Positions 36,730 to 45,719 of a DNA stretch of 64,000 bases are shown here, piece after piece. Within the stretch, counting starts at the first letter, position 1. Every line of letters begins with the position of its first letter. The position numbers and the translations under genes are program-made. The stretch covers positions 496,001 to 560,000 of the forward strand of contig AP024675.1 of NCBI GenBank assembly GCA_025998875.1. Reading direction: 5' to 3'. The notes beneath the pieces are model-generated. The model did no database searches, had not been told where the DNA came from, and saw only the letters and a program-made list of their open reading frames with translations. The DNA is from Bacteroidota bacterium (GTDB lineage Bacteria > Bacteroidota > Rhodothermia > JANXDC01).

Positions 36730-38286
36730 ACGCAGGTCCTGAAAGTCGAAGCTGAAATCCGTGGCCGGAGATACGGGGCGCAACCGCACCTCGGCGATCG
36801 AACCATCCGGGTTGAGCCAGAAGGTCACAAACGCATCGGCCCGGAGCTCCCGATCCCTCCATCGGGCCACGAAGGTATCGTATTGCCAGTGCTCGAGCTC
36901 TCCCTGCAGACTCAGGGTAGGCAGAAAGCGGATCTCTAGGCGCCCGTCTCGGTAGGCGATCTCCACCTCCCCGTACCAGGCATCCCGATACCGGCCTGCG
37001 TAGCGTTCCAGGGGAAGCGAGGGCCCCCGGGTGCTGTCGCGAGCGGCCCGGATCCGGGATTCCGCTTCGGCCAGCTGCGCCTGACTGCGCTCCTCCAGGC
37101 GCCGGTAAGCCTCGATCCAGTCGTAGGCTGGACGTACGCCCAGGTAGTAGTCCAAAATCCACCAGGTCAGCGCATTGAAGGCCGCGCTCGACTCCTGATT
37201 GGTCAGCACGGCTACTCCAAGCTTGCGCTCGGGCAAAAGCGCCAGGCGCGATAAGTACCCGGGCAATCCTCCGGTATGCGTCAGCAGCTTATAACCCCGG
37301 TAGTCGCGCACCTGCAGACCCATGCCGTATCCCAGAAACCGGGGCCGTAAGGGCTCAAGCTCCGGATCTATGCGATCCGGGATCGGAATCGGGGTTTGAA
37401 TCGACCAGAACTCCTCCACCCATCGGGCCTGGAAGAGCCGGGACCCATCGGCCAGGCGACCGGAATCCAGAAGCGCGATCATCCAGCGGGCTATATCCTC
37501 GGCGCTGGCGTTGATTCCGCCAGCCGGATTGGCCACATCGCTTGTAAAAGGACGCACGGGCTGCAGTCGGCCCCCTACGAGGGCATGAGGCCTGGCCACG
37601 TTGCCCGGCTCGGCGGCGGCAGAAAGCCGGACGTGGGCATTGCGCATGCCCAGAGGACGCACAATGCGTTGCTCGACGAACTCCTCCCAGCTCTGCCCCG
37701 TAACGGCCTCGATGAGCGCACCGGCCACGATGTAGAGCACATTGTTGTAGGCGTACCGATATCGCAGGGGATGGGCCATGGGCAGATGGCGGATCCGGCG
37801 CACGATCTCGGCGCGGTCGTATCCCGTCGGCGGCCACCAGAGCAGATCCCCCGCGCCCAGCCCCAGACCGGATCGGTGCACCAGCAGATCCCGCACCGTA
37901 AGCGCTCGCGTCGCATAGGGATCGCTGAGCTGAAAAGCGGGAAGATAGTCGACCACGGGGCGATCCCAGTCCAGTTTTCCCTCTTCGACGAGCATCTGCA
38001 GCGCGACGGCGGTAAAGGCCTTCGTGTTGGAGGCGATACCGAACCGGGTCTGCCCATCTACGGGCTCGGGAAACCCGAGTGTGCGCACCCCATACCCCCG
38101 GGCCAAGAGCACCTGGCCGTCTTTGACTATGGCCAGGGCCAGTCCGGGCACCGCAAAGGTGCGCATCAACCGTTCTACGTAGGCATCCAGGCCGGGCGGT
38201 AAATCCGGGCCCTGCCGACGCTGAGCCCCAAGAGGCTCACAAACCAGCCAGGAACACAGCAACAACACCACAAGCCGGGCGCGCAT
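36703..38286 (-). CDS. Secreted beta-lactamase-fold serine hydrolase with C-terminal DUF3471-like domain
   Basis: 527 residues from ATG 38286 (GGAGGAGG upstream). Signal peptide about 1-21. The penicillin-binding/AmpC fold has SxxK with S86 and K89 in SNTK, YNN at 180-182 and HTGG in the KTG position. After about residue 420 comes a beta-rich tail with PLERYAGRYRD, typical of the lipocalin-like DUF3471 domain. Members are D-aminopeptidases, esterases or D-Ala carboxypeptidases; true beta-lactamase activity is unlikely. Divergent from the GemA-like gene. Confidence 0.88.
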   Translation of the reverse strand: MRARLVVLLLCSWLVCEPLGAQRRQGPDLPPGLDAYVERLMRTFAVPGLALAIVKDGQVLLARGYGVRTLGFPEPVDGQTRFGIASNTKAFTAVALQMLVEEGKLDWDRPVVDYLPAFQLSDPYATRALTVRDLLVHRSGLGLGAGDLLWWPPTGYDRAEIVRRIRHLPMAHPLRYRYAYNNVLYIVAGALIEAVTGQSWEEFVEQRIVRPLGMRNAHVRLSAAAEPGNVARPHALVGGRLQPVRPFTSDVANPAGGINASAEDIARWMIALLDSGRLADGSRLFQARWVEEFWSIQTPIPIPDRIDPELEPLRPRFLGYGMGLQVRDYRGYKLLTHTGGLPGYLSRLALLPERKLGVAVLTNQESSAAFNALTWWILDYYLGVRPAYDWIEAYRRLEERSQAQLAEAESRIRAARDSTRGPSLPLERYAGRYRDAWYGEVEIAYRDGRLEIRFLPTLSLQGELEHWQYDTFVARWRDRELRADAFVTFWLNPDGSIAEVRLRPVSPATDFSFDFQDLRLLPLARGR

Positions 38287-38398
38287 CGCCTGCCTCCTCC
38301 ATGCATACGGCCATAAGATGCGCCTCCCGGCCCCGGAAGGCAAGAACGGAAACGGATCGGGGATGTCCGGCGTGAAATATAGCAAAAACAGGATGACG

Positions 38399-38845
38399 AT
38401 GTCCGAAAATCGCCGAACCCGCCACCGGAGTCGTCGACATCGCCTGCTCGCCCTCCTGCATCTGGCCCGACGCGAGCTGGGCATGGATGAGGCGACCTAT
38501 CGGAGCTGGCTCCAGCAGCAGACCGGCCACCCATCGGCCGCCCTGTGCACGGAAGAGGAGCTGGAAGCAGCCCTGCAGGTCCTCAGAAAGAGGGGCGGGG
38601 GCAGGGCGTCGGATCTATCCCCCCAGGCCCGGCTCATCCGCGCCCTCTGGGCCGAGCTATACCGGATGGGAGGGGTGCGCAACCCCTCGCTTGGCGCCTT
38701 GCGTCGTTTCGTGCGGCGCATGACGGGCCTTGCCGATGAGCGCGCGCTCTCGACCCACCAGGCCAGCCGGGTCATTGAGGCGCTCAAAGCCTGGAGAAAT
38801 CGCCTGCGGAAAAAGCAAAACCCCGAACCCGATTCCCAATCTTGA
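38399..38845 (+). CDS. Orphan Mu gp16/GemA-family protein (DUF1018)
   Basis: 148 residues, very basic at the start. The family pattern is clear: LLALLHLARRELGMDEATYRSWL, then TGHPSAALCTEEELEAAL, LIRALWAELYRMGGVRNPS and SRVIEALKAW at the end. In phage Mu this early protein modulates host gene expression and DNA gyrase. Here it is a lone chromosomal gene: no other phage, transposase or integrase gene is near. The start is set at ATG 38399 because AGGA precedes it; ATG 38393 is possible. Its stop lies 4 bases before the propeller lipoprotein. Role in this organism unknown. Confidence 0.78.
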   Translation: MSENRRTRHRSRRHRLLALLHLARRELGMDEATYRSWLQQQTGHPSAALCTEEELEAALQVLRKRGGGRASDLSPQARLIRALWAELYRMGGVRNPSLGALRRFVRRMTGLADERALSTHQASRVIEALKAWRNRLRKKQNPEPDSQS

Positions 38846-38849
38846 TCCT

Positions 38850-39800
38850 ATGCGTACCCCCGTCGGGCTTGTTGTTCTGTTTGCGCTTTCGGCCTGTTCG
38901 CTCTACAAGGAGCAGTCCCCGGAAAAGCCTGATCCGCAGGTACATGACGTGCTCTACGCTGAAAACCTGTTCATAGCGGTGGGCGAAAGGGGGCTACTGC
39001 TCACCTCGGCCGATGGGCTCACCTGGACCCGTCGTGCAAGCCCTACGCAGAGCACCCTGCACGGAATCGCCTACGGAGAAGGTCGTTTCGTGGCGGTGGG
39101 CGAAGGGGGAAGTATCCTCACTTCCGAAGACGGGATCTCCTGGAAGCGGGTCTCCTCCCCGGATATCCCCGCCGAACCGCTCTACGGGGTGGCCTACGGG
39201 AACGGCCGCTTTCTGGCCGTTGGACGCATGCTCCTGCTTTCCATGGATCGAGGAGAGAGCTGGCGCCCCTTAGGCTGGGGCACGCAGGAGCGAGTTCGGT
39301 TCTGCGGCACCTTCCTGGCCGTTGGCACCACCACGGTCGGGCCGCTTGCCTATGGGACGATCTTCGCCTCCGCCGACGGCCTCCATTGGGAGATACGGTA
39401 CCGTTACCTGCTTGCGGGCCTGCGGGATATCGCCTGCGGTCCTGTACCCGTGGCCGTAGGCATGGCCCCGAATGGCCAGGCCATTTTTGTGGCCTCAGAC
39501 CCGGAGGGCTATTCCTGGCAGGGACAGCCCAGCCCACTCGGGCGTGCGCTCGAACGCGTAGGCTACGCAGAGGGCCGTTTTCTGGCCGTTGGCCGGCAGG
39601 GCAGCGTGCTCACCTCCGGTGACGGACTGACCTGGGAGGGCCAGTCTCTGGGAGAGCAATGGGACCTGAGCGCGCTCGCCTATGGGGCAGGACGCTGGGT
39701 GGCCTTTGCCCATAGCGGGCGCGGGGAAACACGTCTGTTCTTCTCCCTCGATGGGGGCCGGAGCTGGCAGAGCCGGGCACTTGCTATTGGGGCGCCCTGA
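38850..39800 (+). CDS. Lipoprotein with Asp-box beta-propeller
   Basis: 316 residues from ATG 38850. Signal with lipobox LSAC near residue 16, then about seven repeated blades of the form NGRFLAVG followed by TSADGLTW or SLDGGRSW, i.e. a BNR/Asp-box propeller covering nearly all of the protein. Probably exposed on the cell envelope and used for binding; no catalytic residues are seen. No ribosome site precedes the start, only 4 bases after the GemA stop, so translation likely depends on that gene. Function unknown. Confidence 0.8.
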   Translation: MRTPVGLVVLFALSACSLYKEQSPEKPDPQVHDVLYAENLFIAVGERGLLLTSADGLTWTRRASPTQSTLHGIAYGEGRFVAVGEGGSILTSEDGISWKRVSSPDIPAEPLYGVAYGNGRFLAVGRMLLLSMDRGESWRPLGWGTQERVRFCGTFLAVGTTTVGPLAYGTIFASADGLHWEIRYRYLLAGLRDIACGPVPVAVGMAPNGQAIFVASDPEGYSWQGQPSPLGRALERVGYAEGRFLAVGRQGSVLTSGDGLTWEGQSLGEQWDLSALAYGAGRWVAFAHSGRGETRLFFSLDGGRSWQSRALAIGAP

Positions 39801-39801
39801 G

Positions 39802-40563
39802 TCATGTCCTCTCAGAAGCCCTTCCCTGAGCGGCCACGGCCTCGGCGGCACGCCGGATCTCCTCCGGATCGCCCAAATAGCGCCGCTCCAGCGGTCTCAA
39901 ATCCCGATCATCGAGCTGGTAGAGCAAAGGAAAGCCGGTGGGGATGTTGAGCTCTACAACGGCCTCTTCGGAGAGCGCATCCAGGTACTTGACCAGCGCG
40001 CGCAGGCTGTTGCCGTGCGCGGCGATGAGCACCCGCGCCCCGCTCCGCAAGGCGGGCACGATGCGCTCATGCCAGTAGGGCAACACGCGCAAGAGCGTCT
40101 CTTCCAGGGATTCGGCCGAGGGCAAGACGCGGGGATCGAGAGCGGCATACCGGGGATCGAATCGCGGATGTCGGGGATCGTCCGGGCTCAACTCCGGGGG
40201 TCGCACCCGGTAGCTCCGGCGCCAGAGTTTGACCTGCTCCTCTCCGTAGCGGGCCGCGGTTTCGGCCTTATCCAGCCCCTGCAGAGCGCCGTAGTGCCGC
40301 TCGTTTAGACGCCAGGAACGATACACGGGCACCCACATGCGGTCCAGCTCATCGAGCACGATCCAGAGCGTGCGGATGGCGCGTTTGAGCACCGAGGTGA
40401 AGGCCAGATCCACCTCCAGAGCCGCCTCGCGCAGCAGTTCTGCGGCCCGGCGCGCCTCGCGCACCCCCTGTTCGGAGAGATCCACATCGACCCAGCCTGT
40501 AAAGCGGTTCTCCAGGTTCCACTGGCTCTGCCCGTGCCGAAGTAGGATAAGCGTCCGCGGCAT
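39802..40563 (-). CDS. gpmA: 2,3-Bisphosphoglycerate-dependent phosphoglycerate mutase
   Basis: Interconverts 2- and 3-phosphoglycerate in glycolysis. 253 residues. The phosphohistidine motif [10 protein letters not shown] has H10; [12 protein letters not shown] and [15 protein letters not shown] carry the other conserved active-site residues of the dPGM family. The length equals that of E. coli GpmA. Its stop is 2 bases from the convergent lipoprotein gene. Confidence 0.96.
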   Translation of the reverse strand: MPRTLILLRHGQSQWNLENRFTGWVDVDLSEQGVREARRAAELLREAALEVDLAFTSVLKRAIRTLWIVLDELDRMWVPVYRSWRLNERHYGALQGLDKAETAARYGEEQVKLWRRSYRVRPPELSPDDPRHPRFDPRYAALDPRVLPSAESLEETLLRVLPYWHERIVPALRSGARVLIAAHGNSLRALVKYLDALSEEAVVELNIPTGFPLLYQLDDRDLRPLERRYLGDPEEIRRAAEAVAAQGRASERT

Positions 40564-40824
40564 GATCCGACCGTACCCCCGTGTTCCCGGGCGAAGATAA
40601 CCCCCGATCTTGTATCCGGGCCAACTCTGCTTTGCAACTCACAACCGACGCAGATCCAGGAAGGCGGAACAGCTTCAGGATGCCCTGCCGGATCCCGCAG
40701 ACATCAGGCCGGAAGCCGGGAGAAAAGCAGGACCTGCCGGAAGGGATAGGCGCCCCGATGGAGCGCGCAGAGATCCGGGTGGGAGTTTAGGCGGACCCTC
40801 AGGGAAAAGGCTGCAGTCGGGAAG
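40564..40824. other. Intergenic stretch without recognised gene
   Basis: About 260 bases between the gpmA start and the terminator of tRNA-Lys. Short open frames here continue into the tRNA or lack any protein-like composition. I see no convincing promoter, riboswitch or repeat; gpmA's promoter must lie in it. Confidence 0.5.
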
Positions 40825-40853
40825 CAAAAAACCGCCCCACCGGGAGCGGTTTT
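40825..40853 (-). terminator. Intrinsic terminator after tRNA-Lys
   Basis: On the minus strand the stem ACCGCTCC / GGGGCGGT is followed by six T and GC (40830-40825). It starts 3 bases beyond the tRNA-Lys 3' end. Confidence 0.8.
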
Positions 40854-40856
40854 CCG

Positions 40857-40929
<73 letters not shown>

Positions 40930-40961
40930 GGAGCAAAGTTAGCCCACCGCACCCTGCCGGG

Positions 40962-41765
40962 TCAAGGGACATCGTCGGGGCGGCGCCGCTGGCGCAGGGC
41001 TTCATAGAGCAGGAGGGCGGCGCTGACGGATACATTCAGGCTGTCTGCGATCCCGCGCATGGGGATGCGCACCACCTGATCGGCCGCCCGAAGCCAGAAC
41101 TCCGAAAGCCCCACATCCTCGGCCCCCAGCACAAAAGCCACCGGTCCGCGCAGGTCTACATCCCAGTACAGCGAGGTCCCTTCCGGATGGGCGGCCACCA
41201 GCCGGATCCCTTGAGATCGGATCCAGTGGAGCGCCTCCTCTTCTTGAAGCGGCACAACGGGCACCGTAAAGACCGCCCCCGTGCTGTTGCGAATCACCTG
41301 CGGACTGTACACATCCACCCCGCCTGTAGCCAGAACCAGCTCCACGCCGACCGCATCGGCCGTGCGCAGGATCGCCCCCACGTTGCCCGGCTTTTCCAGC
41401 CCGGCCAGCACAAGCAGGATCGCCTGTTCGGAGAGGGAAACAGCCCTCAGATCCCGGTGCGGCGCAGGGAAGACAGCCGCCACGGGCGCCGGATGCTCCC
41501 GGCTCGAGATCCGCTCCAGGGCCCGCTCCGAAAGCCGAAGAACGGGATGGCGAGCCCCCAGAGGCCCCAGAAGAGTAGCCAGGATTGCTTCGTCCTCCTC
41601 CGGACCCAGCAGCAGGACTTCGGGCCTGAGCCCGGCTTCCAGGGCCCGCATCACCTCGCGGAGGCCCTCTACCAGAATCCGGCCCTGACGTTCGCGCTCG
41701 GCGCGTTTCTTCAGCGCGGCATATTGCTTGACGCGCGCGTTATGCGGACCCAGCAACACGACCAT
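40962..41765 (-). CDS. SpoU/TrmH-family RNA 2'-O-methyltransferase
   Basis: 267 residues from ATG 41765. An N-terminal substrate-binding domain (about 8-95, GRILVEGLREV) precedes the knotted SPOUT domain with motif 1 GLEKPGNVGAILRTADAVG, motif 2 VLGAEDVGLS and motif 3 IPMRGIADSLNVSVSAALLLYE, which form the SAM-binding knot. The target, rRNA (RlmB-like) or tRNA, cannot be told from sequence. tRNA-Lys follows 32 bases downstream. Divergent from rsgA with a 77-base gap. Confidence 0.9.
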   Translation of the reverse strand: MVVLLGPHNARVKQYAALKKRAERERQGRILVEGLREVMRALEAGLRPEVLLLGPEEDEAILATLLGPLGARHPVLRLSERALERISSREHPAPVAAVFPAPHRDLRAVSLSEQAILLVLAGLEKPGNVGAILRTADAVGVELVLATGGVDVYSPQVIRNSTGAVFTVPVVPLQEEEALHWIRSQGIRLVAAHPEGTSLYWDVDLRGPVAFVLGAEDVGLSEFWLRAADQVVRIPMRGIADSLNVSVSAALLLYEALRQRRRPDDVP

Positions 41766-41842
41766 AGGACAGCTTGACAGATCTGTACGCCGTTTTTCTG
41801 AGCCTCGGGTGTATATTTTCGTCCGAATCAGGGAATGCGTCC

Positions 41843-42784
41843 ATGGGATCGGCTCCAGAAAGTACAGGCAAGGTGATCGCCGCACACGGTTCCTGGTATG
41901 AGGTGGACCTTCAGGACGGCAAGCGCCTGCGGGCGCGCATTCGGGGTCGTTTCCGGATCGAGTTCCGGGGGGAGACCAACCCCCTTGCCGTGGGCGATGA
42001 GGTGCGGGTTCGCATCGAGCCCGATGGAACAGGATGGATCACCGAACGCCTGCCCCGGCGCAATCAGCTCGTGCGCCGTGCCGCGGGGGAACGTGCGATC
42101 GCCCATGTGCTGGTGGCCAACATCGACCTGGCCGTCTGCGTGCAGTCCGTACGTCAACCGCGCTTCAACCCGGGCTTTGTGGACCGGTTTTTTGTGGCCG
42201 CCGAATCGTACGCCATTCCGGCCGCGCTGTGTGTGAACAAAATCGATCTAGCCCGCCGGGCGGATCAATCCTGGCTGGATCGGATCTGCCGGGTCTATGA
42301 GGAACTCGGCTATCCTGTCGTCTACACCAGCGCGCGCACGGGCCAGGGACTGGAGGCGCTTCGGGGGCTGCTTTGCGACCGCGTCTCCGTTTTCTCCGGG
42401 CCCTCCGGGGTGGGGAAGTCCTCCCTGCTCAACGCCCTGCAACCCGGCCTGAACCTGCGCGTGGGGGAAATCAGTCAGGCCACGGAAAAGGGCCGGCACA
42501 CGACCACCTTTGCGGCGCTCTACCGGCTTGATTTTGGGGGCTATGTGGTCGATACCCCCGGCCTGCGGGAGTTCGGGCTTTGGGACATCGCTCCCGAAGA
42601 GCTGGGGCACTATTTCCCCGAGATACGCCAATTTCTTGGCTCCTGTCGATTCCATAACTGCACGCACACCCACGAGCCGGACTGTGCGGTCAAGGAGGCC
42701 GTGGCGGCCGGAAAGATCGCCCCGTGGCGCTACGAGAGCTATCTGGCCATGCTGGCCACACTGGAGGAGGCCGAAGAACGCTAA
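41843..42784 (+). CDS. rsgA: Small ribosomal subunit biogenesis GTPase RsgA
   Basis: Circularly permuted GTPase that checks late maturation of the 30S subunit. 313 residues from ATG 41843 (AGGGA upstream; an earlier TTG lacks support). Order of parts: OB-fold (about 5-70), G4 motif NKID at 132-135, then P-loop GPSGVGKSS at 186-194 and G3 DTPG at 237-240, the permuted order of the family. The C-terminal zinc site is C268-x4-C273-x-H275-x5-C281. Convergent with floA. Confidence 0.96.
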   Translation: MGSAPESTGKVIAAHGSWYEVDLQDGKRLRARIRGRFRIEFRGETNPLAVGDEVRVRIEPDGTGWITERLPRRNQLVRRAAGERAIAHVLVANIDLAVCVQSVRQPRFNPGFVDRFFVAAESYAIPAALCVNKIDLARRADQSWLDRICRVYEELGYPVVYTSARTGQGLEALRGLLCDRVSVFSGPSGVGKSSLLNALQPGLNLRVGEISQATEKGRHTTTFAALYRLDFGGYVVDTPGLREFGLWDIAPEELGHYFPEIRQFLGSCRFHNCTHTHEPDCAVKEAVAAGKIAPWRYESYLAMLATLEEAEER

Positions 42785-42792
42785 CAGGGGCC

Positions 42793-43812
42793 TCAGGCCG
42801 GCGGGGTGGGGCCGGATTCCGACGCCCCGGATTGCGCGGGTGGAGCGGGGGGAGCGCCCAACGATTCCCGCATGCGCGTATCGGCCTGCAGGTTGCGCAG
42901 GGCGAAATAATCGAGCACCCCCAGATTGCCGTTACGCAGGGCCTCGGCTATGGCGCGGGGGATCTCCGCTTCGGCCTCGACGACCTTAGCCCGCATCTCC
43001 TCTACCCGAGCGCGCATCTCCTGCTCCAACGCCACAGCCGCCGCCCGGCGCTCCTCGGCCTTGGCGCGGGCCACCTTGAGATCGGCTTCCGCCTGATCGG
43101 CCTGTAGCTTGGCCCCGATATTCTCCCCTACGTCCACATCGGCGATGTCTATGGAGAGGATCTCGTAGGCCGTGCCCGCGTCCAACCCTTTGGCCAGCAC
43201 GACGCGGGAGATCTCATCCGGATTCTCCAGCACCCGCTTGTGCGTCTCGGCCGAACCGATCGTGGTCACGATCCCCTCGCCCACCCGGGCGATGATGGTC
43301 TCCTCCCCCGCCCCGCCGACCAGGCGCTCGATGTTGGCCCGAACCGTCACGCGCGCAATGGCGCGGACCTGTATACCGTCCTTGGCCACAGCGGCCACGG
43401 GCGGGGTCTCGATCACTTTGGGGTTGACGGAGATCTGCACGGCCTCGAAGACATCCCGCCCCGCCAGATCAATAGCCGCCGCGCGCTCGAACGTCAGCGG
43501 AATGCCCGCCTTGTCGGCCGAGATGAGCGCGTTGACCACGCGTTGCACGTTCCCCCCGGCCAGATAGTGCGCCTCCAGACGCGCCAGGTCGATGGGAATA
43601 CCCGCCTTGGTGGCCGTGATGAGCGCTTTGATGATCACATCCGGCGGCACTTTGCGCAGGCGCATGCCGACCAGATCCTTGAGGATGTTGATGCGGACAC
43701 CAGAAAAATAAGCCGTAATCCAGAGCCCGATGGGCACGAAGTAGAAAAACAGGATGAGACCGAAAATAATGGCCAGGATCACAAACAGGGAACTAAACGT
43801 GAGCACCTCCAT
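42793..43812 (-). CDS. floA: Flotillin-like protein FloA
   Basis: 339 residues. One N-terminal membrane segment (about 5-32, [21 protein letters not shown]), then the characteristic FloA/UPF0365 region with [19 protein letters not shown], the [20 protein letters not shown] strand and [15 protein letters not shown] helical, Ala/Glu-rich C-terminal region (about 245-310) may oligomerise. Organises membrane microdomains. Ribosome site AGGAGGTG. It follows two nfeD genes, the usual FloA partner. Confidence 0.95.
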   Translation of the reverse strand: MEVLTFSSLFVILAIIFGLILFFYFVPIGLWITAYFSGVRINILKDLVGMRLRKVPPDVIIKALITATKAGIPIDLARLEAHYLAGGNVQRVVNALISADKAGIPLTFERAAAIDLAGRDVFEAVQISVNPKVIETPPVAAVAKDGIQVRAIARVTVRANIERLVGGAGEETIIARVGEGIVTTIGSAETHKRVLENPDEISRVVLAKGLDAGTAYEILSIDIADVDVGENIGAKLQADQAEADLKVARAKAEERRAAAVALEQEMRARVEEMRAKVVEAEAEIPRAIAEALRNGNLGVLDYFALRNLQADTRMRESLGAPPAPPAQSGASESGPTPPA

Positions 43813-43833
43813 TGCGCACCTCCTGTGCTTGTC

Positions 43834-44313
43834 TTAATCCGCCAGGCGCACGATCAGTCTGCCGGCTTCGGCCCGGATAACCCGCACCCGCGCGTTTCGG
43901 GCGATGAACTCCCCTTCTGTGATGACATCCCAGCGTCGGCCGTCGATTTCCACCACCCCGGAGGGCCGAAGCGGGGTAAGCGCCCTGCCCTCCCGACCCA
44001 CCCAGCGCTGCAGATCCTCTTCACCGCGGATGCGAAAGCCCTCTTGGCTGCGCAGCTCAACCCGGTTGATGAACCGATCCCAGGCGCCGGATCGGTACAG
44101 CTTCCAGAACATCAGGCTTGTAAGCCCGACCGCCACCAGAAGCAGGAGCGTACCTACGGTCCATCCCTCGGTGGAATAGGCGTATACCACGCCTCCGGCA
44201 AGCGCCAGCAGGCCCAGCACACCGGCCACATTAAAGCCGGGCAGCAACAGAATCTCGACGAGCAACAGCAGCATGCCGAGCAGGATGAGCACAACAGCCA
44301 GGGCCACGTCCAT
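43834..44313 (-). CDS. Short NfeD-family membrane protein
   Basis: 159 residues. Three membrane segments near the N-terminus (about 4-80) with LLLPGFNVAGVLGLLALAGG, typical of NfeD, then an OB-fold domain (about 100-157) with GREGRALTPLRPSGVVEIDGRRWDV. It lacks the N-terminal serine protease domain found in the next gene. NfeD partners flotillins. It follows the long NfeD gene by 2 bases and precedes floA by 21. Confidence 0.88.
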   Translation of the reverse strand: MDVALAVVLILLGMLLLLVEILLLPGFNVAGVLGLLALAGGVVYAYSTEGWTVGTLLLLVAVGLTSLMFWKLYRSGAWDRFINRVELRSQEGFRIRGEEDLQRWVGREGRALTPLRPSGVVEIDGRRWDVITEGEFIARNARVRVIRAEAGRLIVRLAD

Positions 44314-44315
44314 AG

Positions 44316-45647
44316 CTATGTCAGCATCCGAACCACAAGCTGCGCCCCGCGCACATCGATGACCTCCACCTCCGCACCCGCTGGAATATATTCGCCCTCT
44401 GAGAGGGCATCCAGGCGCCTGCCCCCGATTTCAACCGATCCGCCGGGCCGAAGCGGGGTCAGGGCGCGTCCGCGCTGGCCAATCCAGTTGCTCTGATCCG
44501 CTCCGGCCGTATATCCCGCTCCGGCCGATTCGGTCTCCTCAAGCACCAGGCGCCGGAACAGAGGTGCGCGCGGCATGTAGCGTCCTACAGAGAAAATGAG
44601 CACCAGAAAAAGCACGAGCGTGATGGCCAGCGTCATCGTGGCCCGGGCCAGTTCGCCTGCGCCGGGGAAATCGAGCCCCACATTACCCACGAGCGCAGCC
44701 AGCAGGCTTACGAGCATAAGCCCGATTCCCAGCACACCGGCCACCCCGAAGCCGGGCAGCAGCAAGAGCTCCACTAGCAACAGCAGCAGGCCCACGACAA
44801 AGAGCACGACCTCCCAGGCCTCCACCAGCCCCAACAGGTAATGGGGGGCAAAAAAGAGCGCCGCTCCGATGAGAGCCATCAGGCCCGGGAACCCCACCCC
44901 GGGGGTCTGGAGCTCAAAATACAGGCCGCCGAGCATCATGAGCAGAAGCAGGCTCGTCACAACGGGATGGCTCAGAAAACGCAGTACGCGTTCCGCCCAC
45001 GAGGCCCGATGATCGACCAGTTCGGCCCCGGCCATGCCCACGGCGGCGAGCGCTTCCTCCGGGGTGTTGGCTATGGCCCGGGCCACACCCAGGCGCAGGG
45101 CCTCTTCGGCGCTCAGCGTGAGCACGGTGGTGGAATCATCCAGCCCCGGCACCACCACCCGCTCATCGACCATAGCCTCCGCAATGCGCGGATCCCGCCC
45201 CCGGGCTTCGGCCGTGGCGCGCATGAGCGCGCGCATGTAGCTCTGGTATTTGTCCGGAGCCCGCTCTCCGGAACCCCCTTCCACCACGGTGGCCGCCCCC
45301 ATAGAGGAGCCGGGAGCCATCACGATATCCGTACAGGCGTAGCAGATGAGCGCGCCGGCGCTGGCCGCATTTGGATTCACATAGGCAATCGTGCGAAGCG
45401 GGGTCTCCAGGAGCACCTTGCGGATGTAATCGGCCGCATCCAACAAGCCGCCGAAGGTATCGACCTCAAGCAAAACGGCGTCAAAACCCTCCTGCTCCGC
45501 CCGCCGAATGGCCCGCTCCACGTATCGGGCCAGCCCGTTCTCCACCAGCCCGTCCAGGTGCACCCCCAGGACGCGGGCCCGATCCACACCGTCGGGCCCG
45601 GAACCAGGTAGCTGCAGGGCAAGCAACAGACCGAAAACCGCCAACAT
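44316..45647 (-). CDS. Long NfeD protein with ClpP-like serine protease domain
   Basis: 443 residues. Signal segment at the start, then a ClpP-class domain (about 25-215) with the probable nucleophile S96 in NPNAASAGALI and a lysine at 133 in PDKYQSY, fitting the Ser-Lys dyad of the Pyrococcus 1510-N stomatin protease. Four membrane segments (about 230-345) and a C-terminal OB-fold (about 375-440) with GQRGRALTPLRPGGSVEIGGRRL follow. Acts in stomatin/flotillin turnover or membrane control. The OB part closely resembles that of the short NfeD gene beside it, so the two probably arose by duplication. Confidence 0.9.
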   Translation of the reverse strand: MLAVFGLLLALQLPGSGPDGVDRARVLGVHLDGLVENGLARYVERAIRRAEQEGFDAVLLEVDTFGGLLDAADYIRKVLLETPLRTIAYVNPNAASAGALICYACTDIVMAPGSSMGAATVVEGGSGERAPDKYQSYMRALMRATAEARGRDPRIAEAMVDERVVVPGLDDSTTVLTLSAEEALRLGVARAIANTPEEALAAVGMAGAELVDHRASWAERVLRFLSHPVVTSLLLLMMLGGLYFELQTPGVGFPGLMALIGAALFFAPHYLLGLVEAWEVVLFVVGLLLLLVELLLLPGFGVAGVLGIGLMLVSLLAALVGNVGLDFPGAGELARATMTLAITLVLFLVLIFSVGRYMPRAPLFRRLVLEETESAGAGYTAGADQSNWIGQRGRALTPLRPGGSVEIGGRRLDALSEGEYIPAGAEVEVIDVRGAQLVVRMLT

Positions 45648-45719
45648 GATGCCGATACTCTATCGCCTCGTCTGCTGTGTACGGACCTGGGATACGGAAA
45701 GATACAGCCTGCCCGGCTT

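Noticed and set aside
38399-38845. Prophage or Mu-like element around the GemA-like gene
   Set aside because: No transposase, integrase, structural or lysis gene and no flanking repeats; neighbours are ordinary chromosomal genes.
41774-41820. TTGACA and TATATTTT as a promoter for rsgA
   Set aside because: The two boxes are 32 bases apart, too far for a standard -35/-10 pair, and no TTTG lies at Bacteroidota spacing.
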